A stretch of DNA of 64,000 nt from Aporrectodea caliginosa (taxonomy: Eukaryota > Annelida > Clitellata > Crassiclitellata > Lumbricidae): contig JACEVL010000047.1 in the NCBI GenBank assembly GCA_020284085.1, positions 292,501 through 356,500 of the forward strand. The letters run 5' to 3'. Below, in pieces: positions 31,700-44,514 of the stretch (position 1 is its first letter; each line of letters starts with the position of its first letter). The position numbers and the translations under genes were made by a program. Under the pieces are notes generated by a model that worked only from the letters and a program-made list of their open reading frames with translations, did no database searches and was not told the DNA's origin.

Positions 31700-33065
31700 C
31701 TTGCTGACCTTAACCGTGCTCGGTCAGCTGCATTGGTTTCCTATTGCATTCAGAATAAGATTTAAACTGGCATGTCTGACATATATCTATAGAACTCTCA
31801 CAACGAGCACTCTACACACCTTCTACTACTAAGTTTCTCCGTATACATCCCGTTCCGCAGTCTCCGATTTTCGGTTATAGGTCTTTTACTTGAGTCTATG
31901 CAGCCATGGGTCTCGTGCATTCCATGTTGCTGTCCCAGGGAATGGAATTGACCACCAATGTTTATCCATTGCTCGAACTCCTTTTAGTCTTTCAAGAAAA
32001 ACCTCAAAACTAACTATTTCTCATTGGCCTTTAAACATCTGGATATCTAACTGCTCTTCACCTGCAGGCGACTGACTAACCGCGCTTCCGATTCGCATTA
32101 CAGTTATTTGAGACTGCCAGGTCCAAACCTTCACGCTTAAAGATCCGTCACCACCAATGCTCATTTGAATGGGTGGCAGGCCATAAAAAGTCTCTGTGGC
32201 CTATTCTAAATGGCTCGGGGTGTCCATACGGCCCAAAGTTTGGTGCTTACAACGAGTGGACGATATAGATGTAGGAATCATAATACAATCGCAATCGAAA
32301 ACTCCAAATTTCTAAGGCGCTAGTCGAAAGTTATGACAACAGGGCACCAGCTTATTCACGTTGCGCTATAATGAAATGTCATGTTGACCAGAGAGGTCAA
32401 TGGAAGCTACGAGTTCGGTTGTCAGAGAAACTAGAGAGAGGGGGTACTAGAGCTGCAAGACGTATAGCGTTGAAGACGAGAAAGTTTGGAAGCCGACTAC
32501 TTCGGTGGATTAGGGTAGGAATTCTTGAGAGATGGGATTCATTTTGGAGTTGAAAGACTGTGGGGTCATAGGTGGAGGATTGATTAGTGTCGGTATTTGT
32601 GGTGGAACTGAAAATTTGAGGAATTCAGAGGGAGGATCGTTCCAGAGTCAAGGTCCAGGGTGGGTTCGGTTGGAGAACTTGAGGCGCGTATACATATTAA
32701 TAGGGACTGGATATAAGAGAGAGTGTCATGAGTAAGATCGGGGTGGCTGCTTGGAAGAGTTTGCGAAGATTCCGTCGCTGGGAGTATTATAGGGAGTAGC
32801 AGTTGTAAGTTATTGGTAGGATTTTGAAGTTGGTATGCTGCAGTATTTTCAACCAGTCAAGTGATTTCTGAACAAAAATTATATGGTGATGCTTGTGTGT
32901 CCTGGCGACAGCTCGGGCGAGTGAAGCTTAAATGAGTTTGGGGACAACTTAATTTGGGTGGATTCAAAACTGAGGAAGAAGGTATTACAATAACGAAGCT
33001 TGGAGTGCATAATGAAGATAGCGATAGTGGAAGCAGTTTTTACAGTCAAGGAAAACAGTTTCATG
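31700..33065 (+). repeat. Composite repeat R1, copy B
   Basis: Plus-strand L2 C-terminal words (LGQLHWFPIAFRIRFKLACL, HGSRAFHVAVPGNG), then the R1 body shared with 26322-27190 and 63636-64000. This copy provides the clean empty sites for the SINE and the MITE of copy A. Confidence 0.75.
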
Positions 33066-34019
33066 TCTGTGTGTCGCCGACTGGAAAGACTTGATCATGC
33101 GATATATGTGAAGTCATATAGTCCGCGCGCTTTAATTGAAAAGTTAAGAAAATTGACCAGCTTTGAATAATGTTCGCATGCAGTTGTTCATCGAAAGATC
33201 GTTGATCTCCAGATTTTTCAAATTTGAAACCTTACACAGAGCACCGCACAATGGGGAAAAGCATACAATGAACCACGAGTCAAAACTTTTTAGGTGGCAA
33301 GTATACTCTTTCAGGTGGTGGATCTCGTGAAATGACATGGTGGATTTTAATGCTTATATCAGAGGTATAGGATCTCAGATCATAATAATTTATGCTGTTA
33401 ACATTGGACAACAGAGGTTTCGCCTCCTGAAAACTGTTGGGTGTACCTTATCTATTTTTGGCTGCTGATCACAAAAATGACCTTGAAAATTTCCTATCAC
33501 GTAAAGTTTTTTTTATATAGCCCATTTTTGGAATTGTTTTCAGATTTTCGGTCTTCTTATATGCTGCCCACACAAGGTGCAGTGTTTTGTGTATTCCAGG
33601 CATGCCTGGACATGCACTCAGTGCAGGTTGCAATGTAAAAGTAAGACTTAGGCATGCCTGGGCATGCCCAGCATGCTTAGTCATGAAGGATGTTGGCAGG
33701 ACAGGCTATAAAAGGAGGTTATATACACAGACGCGTTGATGTAGTTTGTACGTATGTTGATAATCAACGGGCATAAATAGCATGGAGCATACTTAAGAAT
33801 AAATATATGGGTACACCATTATGGCAATTTTTTTCTGTTTTTCAAACGTTAGAGTAGCAAGTTGAGTTCGAAATGTAACGTATACATGTATGCGCCAACA
33901 GCCGTTGGTCTACAACGAGTTCACTTAAAAATCTCGAAAGAAGGCGATAACTCCCTTGTTTAGAAAGCATACGAATTGTAGGCCTACTTTGGATATAAGG
34001 TTGGCGATCAGAATAAAGG
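33066..34019. other. No gene recognised
   Basis: A repeated word GGCATGCCTGG/CATGCC clusters at 33595-33685. Nothing else identified. Confidence 0.4.
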
Positions 34020-35180
34020 TTGGATGCCTCAAATTTGTTGCACTTCTTGCGCAGTCATTCTCAGAGCATGGATTACTGGTTCTCGGCCGTCTATGCCGTT
34101 TGCTATTCCAATGACATAAAGGGAGCTAAAAATCATGTTTCAAACTGTTATTTCTTTTTGACAAATGTTTTGGGCCATTTCTCCAAAAGCAAGAGGCCAA
34201 TTGAATATCCTAGTCTTCCATCGGGACTAAGACCACTACCACATGATGATAGCCTTTCTGTAGGCCTACCCAATCCACGGGCTGTTTTGACCATCGGAGA
34301 CGTTGGTGAAACTGTGACAAAGGAAACAGAAGACTGTTGTGATCCTGATTTCCAACCACTGCAGTGCCGTGAGCCTCATTTGATAACTCAACGTGAGCTA
34401 AAATTTAATGACCTAGTCAGGGACTGAAATTCGTTGAAGGGGTCAAGGGGAATTGCTGGGCTCTCGGCTTCAGGGATGGAATCTGCTGGCACAAGGAACT
34501 AAAGCTGTTACTGTCATCTATCCAGTCAGTAGGCATTACTGTTATCTATATGGTGATTTGAAACTTGTACCACTTCTTCAGCTCCTTGTTGGATGCAGCT
34601 AGGGTATACGAAGTATTATTCTTTCATTTGTGAGTGAGACAGTCGTGTAATAGATTCCAGCTACCCACTGGCCACGTCGCAAACATTTGTTGCCATGCCA
34701 AAGGAAAGTTCATCACGAACCACTTGTTGAACCCAGTAAGATTTTCTTGCCACCTCCTCAGATCAAGATTGGACTAGTGAAGAACTTTGTCAAGGCATTG
34801 AACAAAGAAAGGAAGGGGTTCAAAAATCTTAAGAGACAAGCTTCCTCGCATAGGTGAAGCTACGATAACGAGAAGGCATATTTGCTGGTCCACAGATAAG
34901 AGAACTGATGAATGACAGTCGCTTTGACGAACTACTGAATAACATTGAGTTAAATGGGTGGCAGTCTTTGAAGGACGTTAACTTTCTCGGCAATAACAAA
35001 TCACCAAATTATATTCAGTTGGTTGAAAAGATAGTTCGCGTATTGCATCTGATGGATGTTACTACATATACGTTTATTTCATTCCCGTCTGGATTTTTCC
35101 CAGCAAATCTTCGTGATGTCAGCGATTAACATGGCGAACGATTTCATCAGGACGTTGCCACAATGAAAAAACGACTCCAG
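34020..35180 (+). pseudogene. Pseudogene of a dispersed invertebrate multicopy family (PHDDSL / GERFHQD type)
   Basis: Broken plus-strand frames carry, in order, blocks I recall from a widely dispersed, unnamed invertebrate protein family. They are NCYFFLTNV, YPSLPSGLRPLPHDDSL, EPHLITQRELKFNDLVRD, GELLGSRLQGWNLL, then IKIGLVKNFVKAL, GPQIRELMNDSRFDELLNN, LGNNKSPNYIQLVEKIVR and finally HGERFHQD after a stop. Such proteins occur in many near-identical copies in cnidarians and arthropods and may travel with a transposon, though I cannot name it. At least four frameshifts or stops and a missing central part make this copy non-functional. No terminal repeats were seen around it. Confidence 0.55.
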
Positions 35181-36589
35181 GTGTGTGGAATACTAGTATG
35201 CTGTATAATTACTGTTTGACATTGATCAGAGAGGCTTCTGGCATTGAATACAAACGCAAATAAGCGGTTGTTCAGTTTTAAAATGTCCAAAAAATAAATG
35301 ACAAGTACATTGTAAATGTATGCATTAAGTAAATTTCTGTGCATTTCTTTTAAAATTTTGCGAACCATTTTTCTCAAAAACCTAACCTGATAAAAAAATT
35401 CTGAGAACACCACTGGATTCAGCGTGCCAAATTCTAAATAAAACCGCCAAAAAAATTCGAAGGCAAAAAAAATTTAAAATTTGTTGTCCAGTGTAATCAG
35501 TTTCCCTGTTTGAACGTGATGAAATTGCAGATATGAACACTGGGATAAGGGTTGAATTTTTCCACTGCCTAACCGTAATGAATTACAAAGTGACACGCCA
35601 AAAATTTGCCACAAGCAGTTTATTAAAACTTGTTTAAATAAAGTTCAGATGAAATCTGGCTACGAGTTGAAAAGCAAACTACGTGAGTCACTGACGAATT
35701 AACGAAAACAGTAAGAAAAAAGCTAACGATTGTTCTGTAGAATGAAAAACCAGAAGTTAATGACAATGAAGCTAAAGGCTTTTCGTTCAGCCGGCGTCTG
35801 ACAGTTCTATTAAAAGCCTCTGAATTTATTTCACGTCAAGGACAGAGATTTACATAAATTTGGCTGAAAATGCAAATCACAGGACCTACTATTTATAGGC
35901 CTACCTTCGATTGTACAAGAAGCAACACGTTAATGCTACAGTGAATAAAGGAAGATTTTAGCCAAATAATTTTGGCCTTTTCGGCTGCTTCAGTGGCGAA
36001 TTCAGACGCCAATCGCCTCGTGGGTTCCAATATGATTTATTTGGATGTACATCAATCACTTTAAATTTTAAAATCTTCGTGAAATTCTACGCGAATTTCA
36101 CCGGAGGGAACAGAGAAGCTAGAAGGAGAAGACTAAGAAAGCTCATAAATTGTCCAGACAACCAGATAAGGTTTCCAAAATTGTTTCAGCAAAGGTAAGC
36201 GCGATCTTGCTGTTAATGCCCTCTCCGAAATAATCTTCCCCAAATTCTGGATCCGCCAGTGAAGAATATACTCTGCGAACAGGCTACATGAGGACTACAA
36301 GAGAGAACTATTAGGAAAAGTTAGAAAAAGCAACCAAGCATACACTACAATGTGATTCGCTCGGGAATATTGTTTGCAGACCGAATACAATTCTGCAACT
36401 TCTTCAAGTCTTCGTCTCTCTTCCTTCGAATTTGGCCGCGGACCATCAGATGCATCGGTTAGCATAACATCGTTTACCTGGGGTGGCAGCAAAGTGGACC
36501 GTAGGCCTACTTGCAACAGGTTCCCTGAAGAAAATAGAGTAAACAAATCGTCAGATTTGAGATAAGAAAAGGCGCTAAAGAAACATGCA
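35181..36589. other. No gene recognised
   Basis: AT-rich sequence. Short open frames at 36295-36618 (-) and 36374-36565 (+) overlap each other and show no family motif. Confidence 0.4.
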
Positions 36590-36797
36590 TGTATGTGCGT
36601 GTGCGTGTGCATCGACATATATATATAGTTATATTATTTTTATGTGTGTATAGTTTATATATATATATATATGCGGACATGCATATTTATATATATATAT
36701 GTATAGATATATCGATATATAAATATATTCTTATAACTAATAAAATTATGTATGTAAGTATGCATGTATGTATGTATGTATGTATGTATGTATGTAT
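36590..36797. repeat. TA/ATGT microsatellite
   Basis: (TA)n followed by a pure (ATGT)n run that abuts the tail of the SINE at 36798. Confidence 0.9.
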
Positions 36798-36962
36798 GAG
36801 CACTTGCTATAGCGCCCTTTCAGATTTCTACTCAGAGGCGCTCCCGACAACAGCGCGGACACTGAATCGGAGTATGCCGAAGCGTATGAGCCATCGCGAG
36901 TGAAGGACTTGCCCAAGGTCCCTACGCGGCTGCTTGAGGTGGATTCGAACCCCCAACCATCC
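36798..36962 (-). mobile_element. tRNA-derived SINE, copy 3 (5'-truncated)
   Basis: The minus strand reads GGTTCGAATCC-type B box, CCACCTCAAGC, GACCTTGGGCAAGTCCTTCA, AGCGCCTCTGAGTAG and the GGCGCTATA end. It retains only one B-box module and no A box. The tail merges into the (ATGT)n tract. Confidence 0.85.
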
Positions 36963-37548
36963 GTGTATATATTTATGTGTATGTAAGCCAGTGTGTGCGT
37001 GCGCGCGCGAGGATGTGGGATAAAGACCTATCTACATGCATGTGCGCATCTATATATACCTTAGTATCAAGAGGACTGGTCTCTAGGTTTCGTATGTACA
37101 ATTTTCAACTAAGATTTGGATCTCTGTCACTAGTATACAACCGTTAATTAAATGGGGAAAACCAGGTACAACAGAGGAAGATTCTCAGTACAGCGAAAGC
37201 GAAGATAATCTCAAATTGCCACAAATATTCTATTATTAATTTTTTAAATTAAACCCGTAACCAGTCGATCGGATCAGTTAGGTTACAATCTTAAATTCCT
37301 TCATTTATTTCTGTGCTAAGGTAAGCTTAAAATCTATAGGTCGTCTTGTGAAGATTATTTACCTGGGAAGCTCTCAGAGGTAATTGAGATCTTGTTTGAT
37401 GGTATACGGCTTCAAATTATCTACAGAAACTCACACGGCGCCATATTGTGGATGTATTCAAATGTATGGGAATGTCATGAAGTCGTCCGACTAGCGTCTA
37501 ATTTGACATAGGAATAAGTCACCGAATGAGTGTGATAGTGCTACTTAC
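36963..37548. other. No gene recognised
   Basis: TGTGTG/GCGCGC run at about 36990-37010, then AT-rich sequence. This is where a second granulin exon for the copy at 37549 would be expected; none is present. Confidence 0.4.
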
Positions 37549-37831
37549 ACCTGTGAATGGACAGCAGAACCATGCCCCTCTGGACGCAGCAACAGGTCTG
37601 TCCAGTTTCACAGTAGGTTTTACTGCCACACCAGACTTTCTCAAATGGACTGAGCATCGACTCCTCTCCATCAATGAATGCTTCAACGGAAGTTGCAGGC
37701 TCACCGACTGCAGCCTTGGCCCAGGGATTTGTATCGTGGTTGGGAGGCTCCAGCTCCTGTTGCTGGACTTCACGAAAAACGTTCCCAGCATTTACCACTG
37801 CCAAGGTCAGCGTCAACAGAAGAAGAAGCAT
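37549..37831 (-). pseudogene. Granulin-like gene copy, first exon with 1-nt frameshift
   Basis: From ATG 37831 the minus strand encodes a signal peptide MLLLLLTLTLAVVNAG, then a long linker containing HDTNPWAKAAVGEPATS, and the first half of a granulin module (VWCGSKTYCETGQTCCCV). One extra base shifts the frame just before the end. In the +1 frame the expected GAWFCCPFTG follows and stops at a consensus gtaagt donor. Without that base the exon would be 94 codons, longer than the 64-codon exons at 27.7 and 58.8 kb because of the extra linker. No second exon is found downstream. A sequencing error could mimic the frameshift. Confidence 0.7.
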
Positions 37832-37861
37832 CGTCCTTCAAGAACAAAAACAGTCCTGGCG

Positions 37862-37870
37862 CCATATAAA
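37862..37870 (-). promoter_or_regulatory. TATA-like box upstream of granulin copy
   Basis: TTTATATGG on the minus strand, 31-39 bp before ATG 37831, conserved with the other granulin copies. Confidence 0.4.
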
Positions 37871-37959
37871 TTTGCGATAAGCAAAGCGTTTACTGAGCAC
37901 CCTGCTACCGGCGTGAGCTTTGCCGCCCTTTATCCTCTTGCACAGGTGGCCGCGCACTG

Positions 37960-38190
37960 CGTTCCTCTGTCCATGGTGACTTGGAGCAGAGCCGTTCCTT
38001 CTGTGCGCTTGGCCCGACAACCTTCAACGGGCTACCATTAGCTATTCACCACCTCCCAAACGGTGCGTGTTCTCAGTTTCACCAGCTTCTGAAGACTGAT
38101 TTTTCTGCTTAACCTGGGTCCGGAGCGCCTATGTGTAGGGGCATGGAAGGGGCGCTATATAAATTCTGATTGACTGATCGATTGCTGATT
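37960..38190 (+). mobile_element. L2-type LINE 3' fragment
   Basis: Orthologous to the fragment at 11436-11714, with GGGGCGCTATATAAATTCTG followed by GATTGACTGATC. It has lost about 30 bp in the SMQSRSF-coding part. Confidence 0.75.
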
Positions 38191-39944
38191 TAGATTAACC
38201 AACGTGAATGAAACTAAAAATCGAACAAAGAATTTTAAGATAACAGTAATGAAGTCTTGAAAGGCAAAGAATGATGGACATCGATATGTGTGTTCATTTT
38301 TAGCCTACATAAATGGTAGGACCCTAATTGAAAGAAGAGCTATTAAAATTCAAATGAAGGAGGTAAACCTGGCGAAATTCAGTGTCACTATTTTTATTTA
38401 GCAACTTCTTTTACGCGGGTGTCCAGTGAACAAGACCTCGCGAACACCGGCTGCCAAGGCATCGACAGTAAAAGCGCATAAAATCCATGTTGTAATCAGA
38501 ACGATTGATTGATCGATTACTGATTTAGAATAATCAACGTGAATTAAACTAAAAATCGTTAAAAGAAAGTTAAGATAACAATAATGAAGTCAAGAAAGGC
38601 AAAGAATACTGGGCATCGGTGTGTTCATTTTTACCCTACATAAATAGTAATTGAAAGAAGAGCTATTGAAATTCAAATGAAGGAGGCAAACCTGGCGAAA
38701 TTCAGTGTCATTATTTTTATTTAGCAACTTCTATTGCGCCGGTGTCCAATGCACAAGGCCTCGCCTACACCACCTGCTAATGTGTTCCAAGGCATCGACG
38801 GAAAAGCGCATAAAGCCAGGTTGTAATCAGGGCGACATTTAAAAAATCAGTTCGCCAAGAAAATTCATTTTAGAATCACATGCAGCCTATATAATGTCAA
38901 TCTTTAGTTACGAGATTGAATGATAGGACTAATGCAATATTCAAATAAAATTGCAAAAAGAACAGCTAAGAAATTCGGATTGTAGAACCTTGGGTCGATT
39001 CTTGTGCCATAGGAAACACCTATTATGTGTTTACTATGGCACAAGAATTAAACCAAGGTTCTTCCTCTTGAGGTGTTAAAGAAATACAAATGAAACCATC
39101 TACTAGCTATCATACTTACGAATATAACTGTCGAGCAAAACGATTTTGTGTCGATATCTCGGATCAGGCAGACTTCTTGTTTTCAACCACGTGCAGTCAG
39201 CGGCAACTTGACGAGTTAAGCAGAAGGTTTGCGTTCATTTATAGCAAATTCTTAAGCATCCTGAAATATCTTCACCCGGCTATGAGATACGCGTTCATTG
39301 TTAGTTCCTTAATCGGCGATTATAAACCGTGTGCAGACTGTGTGCAGACTGTGACAGACTGTGATGACTGACCAGTGGGGTGAGGCATAATAGAGTCATC
39401 GAGTGACACCATTGTGTTGTCGGATTTTCCCAACAACTTCTGTTCTTTGTCATTCAAGTGACATGGTCTCTGGTTGCGCATCACGAGATTAGCTGCCTTC
39501 TCGAAAAGGAACAACTAATATAGATCTCTCTGCTCTAATTTAATCAAGTGACTTCTGTAGCGCCATCATCATAATATGCAATGCATCAATCGTTGGTTCT
39601 TGGAGTGAAATCGCAATCTAAAGTCATAATACTTTAAAGTCTAAAGTCTTAATACTTTGGAAAGGCCATGTTGAAATCTGATGGCCACGCTACGACGGTT
39701 CAGCAAGCCAGTTGATGCAATTCTTTAGTTCAAACCTGAATGATATCAAAGAATTGACAGAACGAACTTAACTGGATGGCGGATTCTGAAGCCTTGGACC
39801 AGCAAACGTCGACTCCGTTTATTTCATTTGGCGTTGGGATATTCAGAGACTTACATTTACATGACATTATAGAGCACAAGAGAACTGTGATGAGTCTCTC
39901 ATAAAATTACGTTATATCCGTTTTCTCTCTCTCTGTGGGTGAGG

Positions 39945-40335
39945 GCAAGGAGGCCCTAAGTAGGACCCTGCTGAACTTTAGTGAAACAATTTTGAAGACC
40001 TTAATTTCGAAGACCCTAAGGTCTGAAGACATTTGACGACATTTTTAAGTCTTCATTTTCTAGTTTGTCCAATTTATGCAGAAAAATTCGGTAATGGATT
40101 AAAAAAGAGTTTTTTTTATTCTGCAAGTTAACGGTTTGTATTCCAAGAATTACAATAGGAACATATCCGAATATTGGCAACAGTTACTGGATCTGTCACT
40201 AAACTGGTCAAATCGTAATTGTCCTTGAATAGAACCGGTCATAGAGCAAAGAAAATAAAAGACGCTTTGTGCGTTAAGCCGATATGATGTTAAATGTAAT
40301 AAAGTTCGCAAAACAATACACAGTAAACTAATGGA
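39945..40335. repeat. Dispersed repeat, inverted partner of 19925-20240
   Basis: Begins AGGGCAAGGAGGCCCTAAGT and shares CCAAGAATTACAATAGGAAC and CAACAGTTACTGGATC with the partner. Type unknown; it interrupts the third block copy. Confidence 0.6.
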
Positions 40336-41114
40336 ACAATGCAGCGTATTCTTTTGTTTATTTTACTGTAGCGCTTTGCTTGTGCCTCCAGTACATCTGT
40401 ATACAATAGAATCCTTAAAAGTCCTGAGATATGCAATGGCAAAACAATTTATGTTAATCTGCGTCTCTTTGACTTGAAAAATCTGTCAGGCACTGCTAGA
40501 TTTCTAATAAGTAGCCGGTTTTTCTTTCTACAAAGCATACTGTCATTAATTTCTTTCTTTCTGTTTGCTTAAATTCGTAACGGACTTGCACAGCGTACAT
40601 TTCATCGCGGAACAAAGCTTCATCTGAAGAACTTTCAATAAATTGCTTGTAAATTCACATGTTATTGCCGATTGTAAATCATTACGAACAGGGAGTGGTA
40701 AAATCCAGCCTGGTTCCTCTGTATCTGCAATCCGGTAACTGTGATTTGAGAAGCGACACCATCCCTTTGAGAACAACCACCTAAAAGAGGAAACCTCCCA
40801 CCTAAAACGGAAGTTCACCTTTAATAAGGCCATGTAATGTTTGTCCTCGGATCCGCCGCCATCCGCCGTCACCTTTGAGCCCTCAAGTCAAAACCTGTCG
40901 CTAAACAACCGACTGCTAGCGATTTTGTTCACTTAATACTTTGCTTATTAAACCAAGCGTCGCCTTCGAGCTTTGATTTTGGGCGACTGCATCAGCAGCA
41001 AGACAGGAGCAAAACTTTTAAGGTGTGAGTCACAGTGCAATAGACTAACAGTCTAACAATCAGTTGATGTCAGGTCACCAGTTCATTATTCACTACCTGC
41101 CGCAGTGGTGTCTG
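40336..41114. other. No gene recognised
   Basis: A minus-strand open frame at 40546-40872 (108 codons) lacks family motifs and has no matching copy in the window, so I leave it unassigned. Confidence 0.35.
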
Positions 41115-41146
41115 TAACGTATGTATGTATGTATCATGTATGTATG

Positions 41147-41178
<32 letters not shown>

Positions 41179-41274
41179 CCTATAGGTTGTTGTTATCGGC
41201 TGCAATAAAAAATATTGATTGATTGATTGATTGATTGATGTATGTATGTATGTGTATGTATGTATGTATGTATG

Positions 41275-41306
<32 letters not shown>

Positions 41307-41335
41307 TGTATGTATGTTTGTATGTATGTATGTAT
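41115..41335. repeat. (ATGT)n microsatellite with L2-like GATT tail inside
   Basis: Two pure (ATGT)n runs separated by TGCAATAAAAAATATTGATT and a (GATT)n run. The right run also serves as the 3' tail of the minus-strand LINE at 41340. Confidence 0.9.
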
Positions 41336-41339
41336 ATTC

Positions 41340-41712
41340 GTATATTTCAGAAAACAACAGGCAGAACGCTGTAGGTTAACAATAACAGTTGACAGTATGG
41401 CTACTTATGGATGGGTTGAATTAGTACATGTTTTCATATAACATTCTAGGAATAAAGTTCATCGAGTCTTTATCGGGGAGGGTGAAATTGTGTGCCCTAT
41501 GTCGGAAGTTATATAAAGGTTCACGTTGCTCTGGGCAGAGGCCACGGAGAACATGAAGCTCATTATTCTGGACGGCACTAAATAGAGCGTCATCTGCCGC
41601 TTGTGCTAATGTTTCAGCCGTAAGATCATCAGGTTTTAAGTAACCAGCACGCCTGATTCTGCATGACGCATGCATGACGTCACGCAATCGTTTAATCGAA
41701 AATGGCATCTCT
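41340..41712 (-). mobile_element. Jockey/CR1-like LINE 3' fragment with best-preserved C-terminus
   Basis: The minus strand reads RIRRAGYLKPDDLTAETLAQ, DDALFSAVQNNELHVLRGLC and LYNFRHRAHNFTLPDKDSMN, ending FIPRMLYENMY and a stop. It shows the intact end of the family seen at 23531, 29105 and 60207. The 3' tail is (ACAT)n. Confidence 0.8.
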
Positions 41713-42619
41713 TGGTACAGGTCAACGATTCATAAGCGTCTACGGCCAGTCGACTAAGTAGTTAAGTTTAGTCGCTGACTCATCAAGTCATTGAGTAATT
41801 ACTTATCGACTAACTCCTGGGACTGACTGATGTCTATTTAACGTTCTCGACTTTGAGCAGTTCTCCAAAACGCAGACAAAGACATGTACAAAAACCAGTC
41901 AATATGTTTTTGGTCACAACAACTGACAACATGCATCGTGCTTCGCGCATTTATTTCTTATCCGAATAGCAATCTTCATTGCAGCATACGTAGGTTATCA
42001 GTTATCAGTTATAGATCACCAGTTGAGCTGAGGTTTAAGAGTATCATAAATTTGGACACCCGACATCTCTGAATGAGTGATTTAACCATTTCGATTAAAG
42101 ACGTCTGAAACAATATGGAAATTAGACTAATAATTTTAACAAACCAATTAAAACTCGATAACTATGATTAAGATCTTAAGTATAGGATGATCGAGACATT
42201 CGGGTGGATAACTTACGAGCATGGAATTGCCTTCCTGAATCTACAAAGCCAACTCGTTGTAACGCGGAACTTGGGTTCATATGCTCTATCGTGTCATTTA
42301 AAATAACACGTTATATAAATTTCGTACTCAGACTGAGTTGCAATTGTGCTTGAGTGTACGGTTGTAGGTGTTAGGGATGCGTAGATAGGCCTACACGCGT
42401 GTCACGCGGTGGTATATCTGTGCAGTGAAAAATCGGAGGACGGTCGAATTTTTGCCAAATATAGACTACCGTCCTATTTGAGTTGATGGCTTAATTAATT
42501 TAATACGAGTTCTTGGCGTGCGCAACTAATTCGTGTTGCCAAAATGTTTCTTGGGCTTCTTAAATTAGCTACATAAAATTCAATTAAACTATATTTGAGA
42601 TCAAAGCGAGTTCACGCTT
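41713..42619. other. No gene recognised
   Basis: Repeated GACT/GTCGACT words around 41745-41840. No protein motif. Confidence 0.4.
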
Positions 42620-43830
42620 TATGGCAGGAAGTGTCCAAACTGTACTGTGTCTTTCTATAGCGGCCAATAAACTCCTCCTTAACCCAGCGAAGACTGAGTT
42701 TCTGCTCCTGGGTACCGCAACTGGGCACTCCACATCAGCTTTAAAAGGTTGATAGGCTTAAGTCTTTGAAACCGGCCGAACTGGGTGACTCAATTGTTGG
42801 GCTGGCAGAGCCTGCTCGTAACTCAAGCGTTGTTTTCAATTCTACCATGTCTGTCACCGGCCATGTAATGATGTAAACAGTAGTTGTAAGTCATCGCATA
42901 TATTCATTCGTGACATACATAGAATTATTAGGCGGTATGTGCCCATGTCTGCTAGGATTTTTCTCTGGCAGATACATTGGTTTCCAGGCGAATAGATTCA
43001 TGTAACTCGCTGCTTACTGGTAACAACAAGTCAAACATGCTGAAGCTGCAGAGAGTAGTTCTGAACTCTTGGGCAAAGCCATAACTAATACACCCAAATA
43101 TGAACATAGGCCTATGACCTCTGTGTATAAATATTTGCATTGGCTTTCTGTTCAGCAAAGAATTTGTTTCAAATTGGCCTCATACCTAAAAAAAACTTTG
43201 AATTTTGGCCATCAAAAATACTTAAAATCACTTCTTATTCTCTAGACTTGTCATTATTCAACAAGGTCATCTGATTATCTTATCTGGTCATACCTAAATC
43301 AAGAACTGTTCTCGGTTAACGAGCGCTCTAGGTTGTTGGACCCATTGTTGAAACTCTCTCGCTGTGTCTGTGCGCTCTGCTCAGTTACTTGTATCATTTC
43401 GGTTGTAACTTAAAACTTACTTCTTTCAAACTGCTAATCCATCACAGATTGTCTTAAGAACTGAGCTTCTAGACACTGACGTGATTACTTGGCTTTGGTG
43501 TGCCACAGGCTGATGCCTTCTGCATTATACAGAAGTTACTAATTATTTCAACTGTGGCCGCTCTACTCTATCGATGCAACTTGGCTCAGAGACTCTGCTC
43601 ATCCATGCCATCTGTCACCTTTCGACGGGAATCCATTGGTTGGTTGCACGCTTGTACTTGGGCCCGCCACTGGTGACTCTCTGAGCTAAACTGTGCATTG
43701 TTTTGCTAATTGATTAAATATTTTCGTTTGTAGTGACACTTAACATCATAATAGGCTAGTGCAGAGAGCGCCTCTGAGTAGATATCTTGAAGAGGCGCTA
43801 TGTAAATTCTCAGAATGAATGATTGAATTT
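42620..43830 (+). mobile_element. Old L2-type LINE, reverse transcriptase C-terminal half
   Basis: Scattered frames read AANKLLLNPAKTEFLLLGT, ARNSSVVFNSTMS, HIRDIHRIIRRYVPMS and YKYLHWLSVQQRICFKLAS, in L2/CR1 order, with many frameshifts. It ends GAGGCGCTATGTAAATTCTC and an AATGATTGAA tail. Strongly decayed. Confidence 0.75.
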
Positions 43831-44514
43831 CTGTTATGTATTGTCTCGGTGTAGGCGTATATATCTAGCTCAAATATAGCCTATAGTATAATTTATGATT
43901 AAGCACGTCTCAACAGATTTTCTATTCCATTTATTAAATATAGCTTCCAATTCTGTTTCCTTTAACACCCTGTCGTTTAGAAACTGACACTTTTCTGAAA
44001 TGAAAAAAATGATTTAATTAAGCTAGCGAATGCCGCATCTCTAATTGTACCGAACGAGATTCTTGGACCGCTGTCAATCGTCCTGAAAGTTTTATATGCC
44101 GTCGGGAAATTGCAGCTAATGCTGTTTGATTGACACAGTCGATATTTTACCAGTAGAGACGTCTAACGTCTGTCAAATGTCAACAAGACACTGTCACACG
44201 CTAAGCCAAAAATCGTGTTCAATTATACATACGCATTGTTGGACCGGATTTCTTGTTAAAGTGGCAATTGCGTCAAGTGGAGGTCGTTAATAAGGGACGT
44301 CCTGCTTTTACGTTAGACAATAGAAGCAGAAATGCTTTTCTTCGCTACTATATACCAATACACTTATGAATACGAGATCCTCCGGCATAGCGTCGCCTAG
44401 ACGTGCACGATGAGGACGCAGAAAAAGTCCACAATGTCTAAAAACACTTTCAACAGGAGCTGAAGTTGCAGTTTTGCTGAATGTTAAGATTGTCCATACA
44501 TTATTCATTCATTC
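43831..44514. other. No gene recognised
   Basis: AT-rich; ends in the (ATTC)n tail of the following minus-strand SINE. Confidence 0.4.

Larger units (their letters stand above)
37690..39940 (+). repeat. Third, partial copy of the left-arm block (direct)
   Basis: Matches 11207-14420 in the same orientation: granulin exon, L2 tail (about 37960-38190), AATCGAACAAAGAATTTTAAG, the GAACCTTGGGTCGATT region and the ATAATAGAGTCATCGAG region. It lacks the LINE at 12515 and about 480 bp around 13400-13850. It contains a local duplication (38190-38700) and ends at the CTCTCT tract, where the repeat at 39945 begins. Confidence 0.85.

Noticed and set aside
40546..40872. 108-codon minus-strand open frame as a gene
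   Set aside because: No family motif, no splice or start context, and no second copy in the window.
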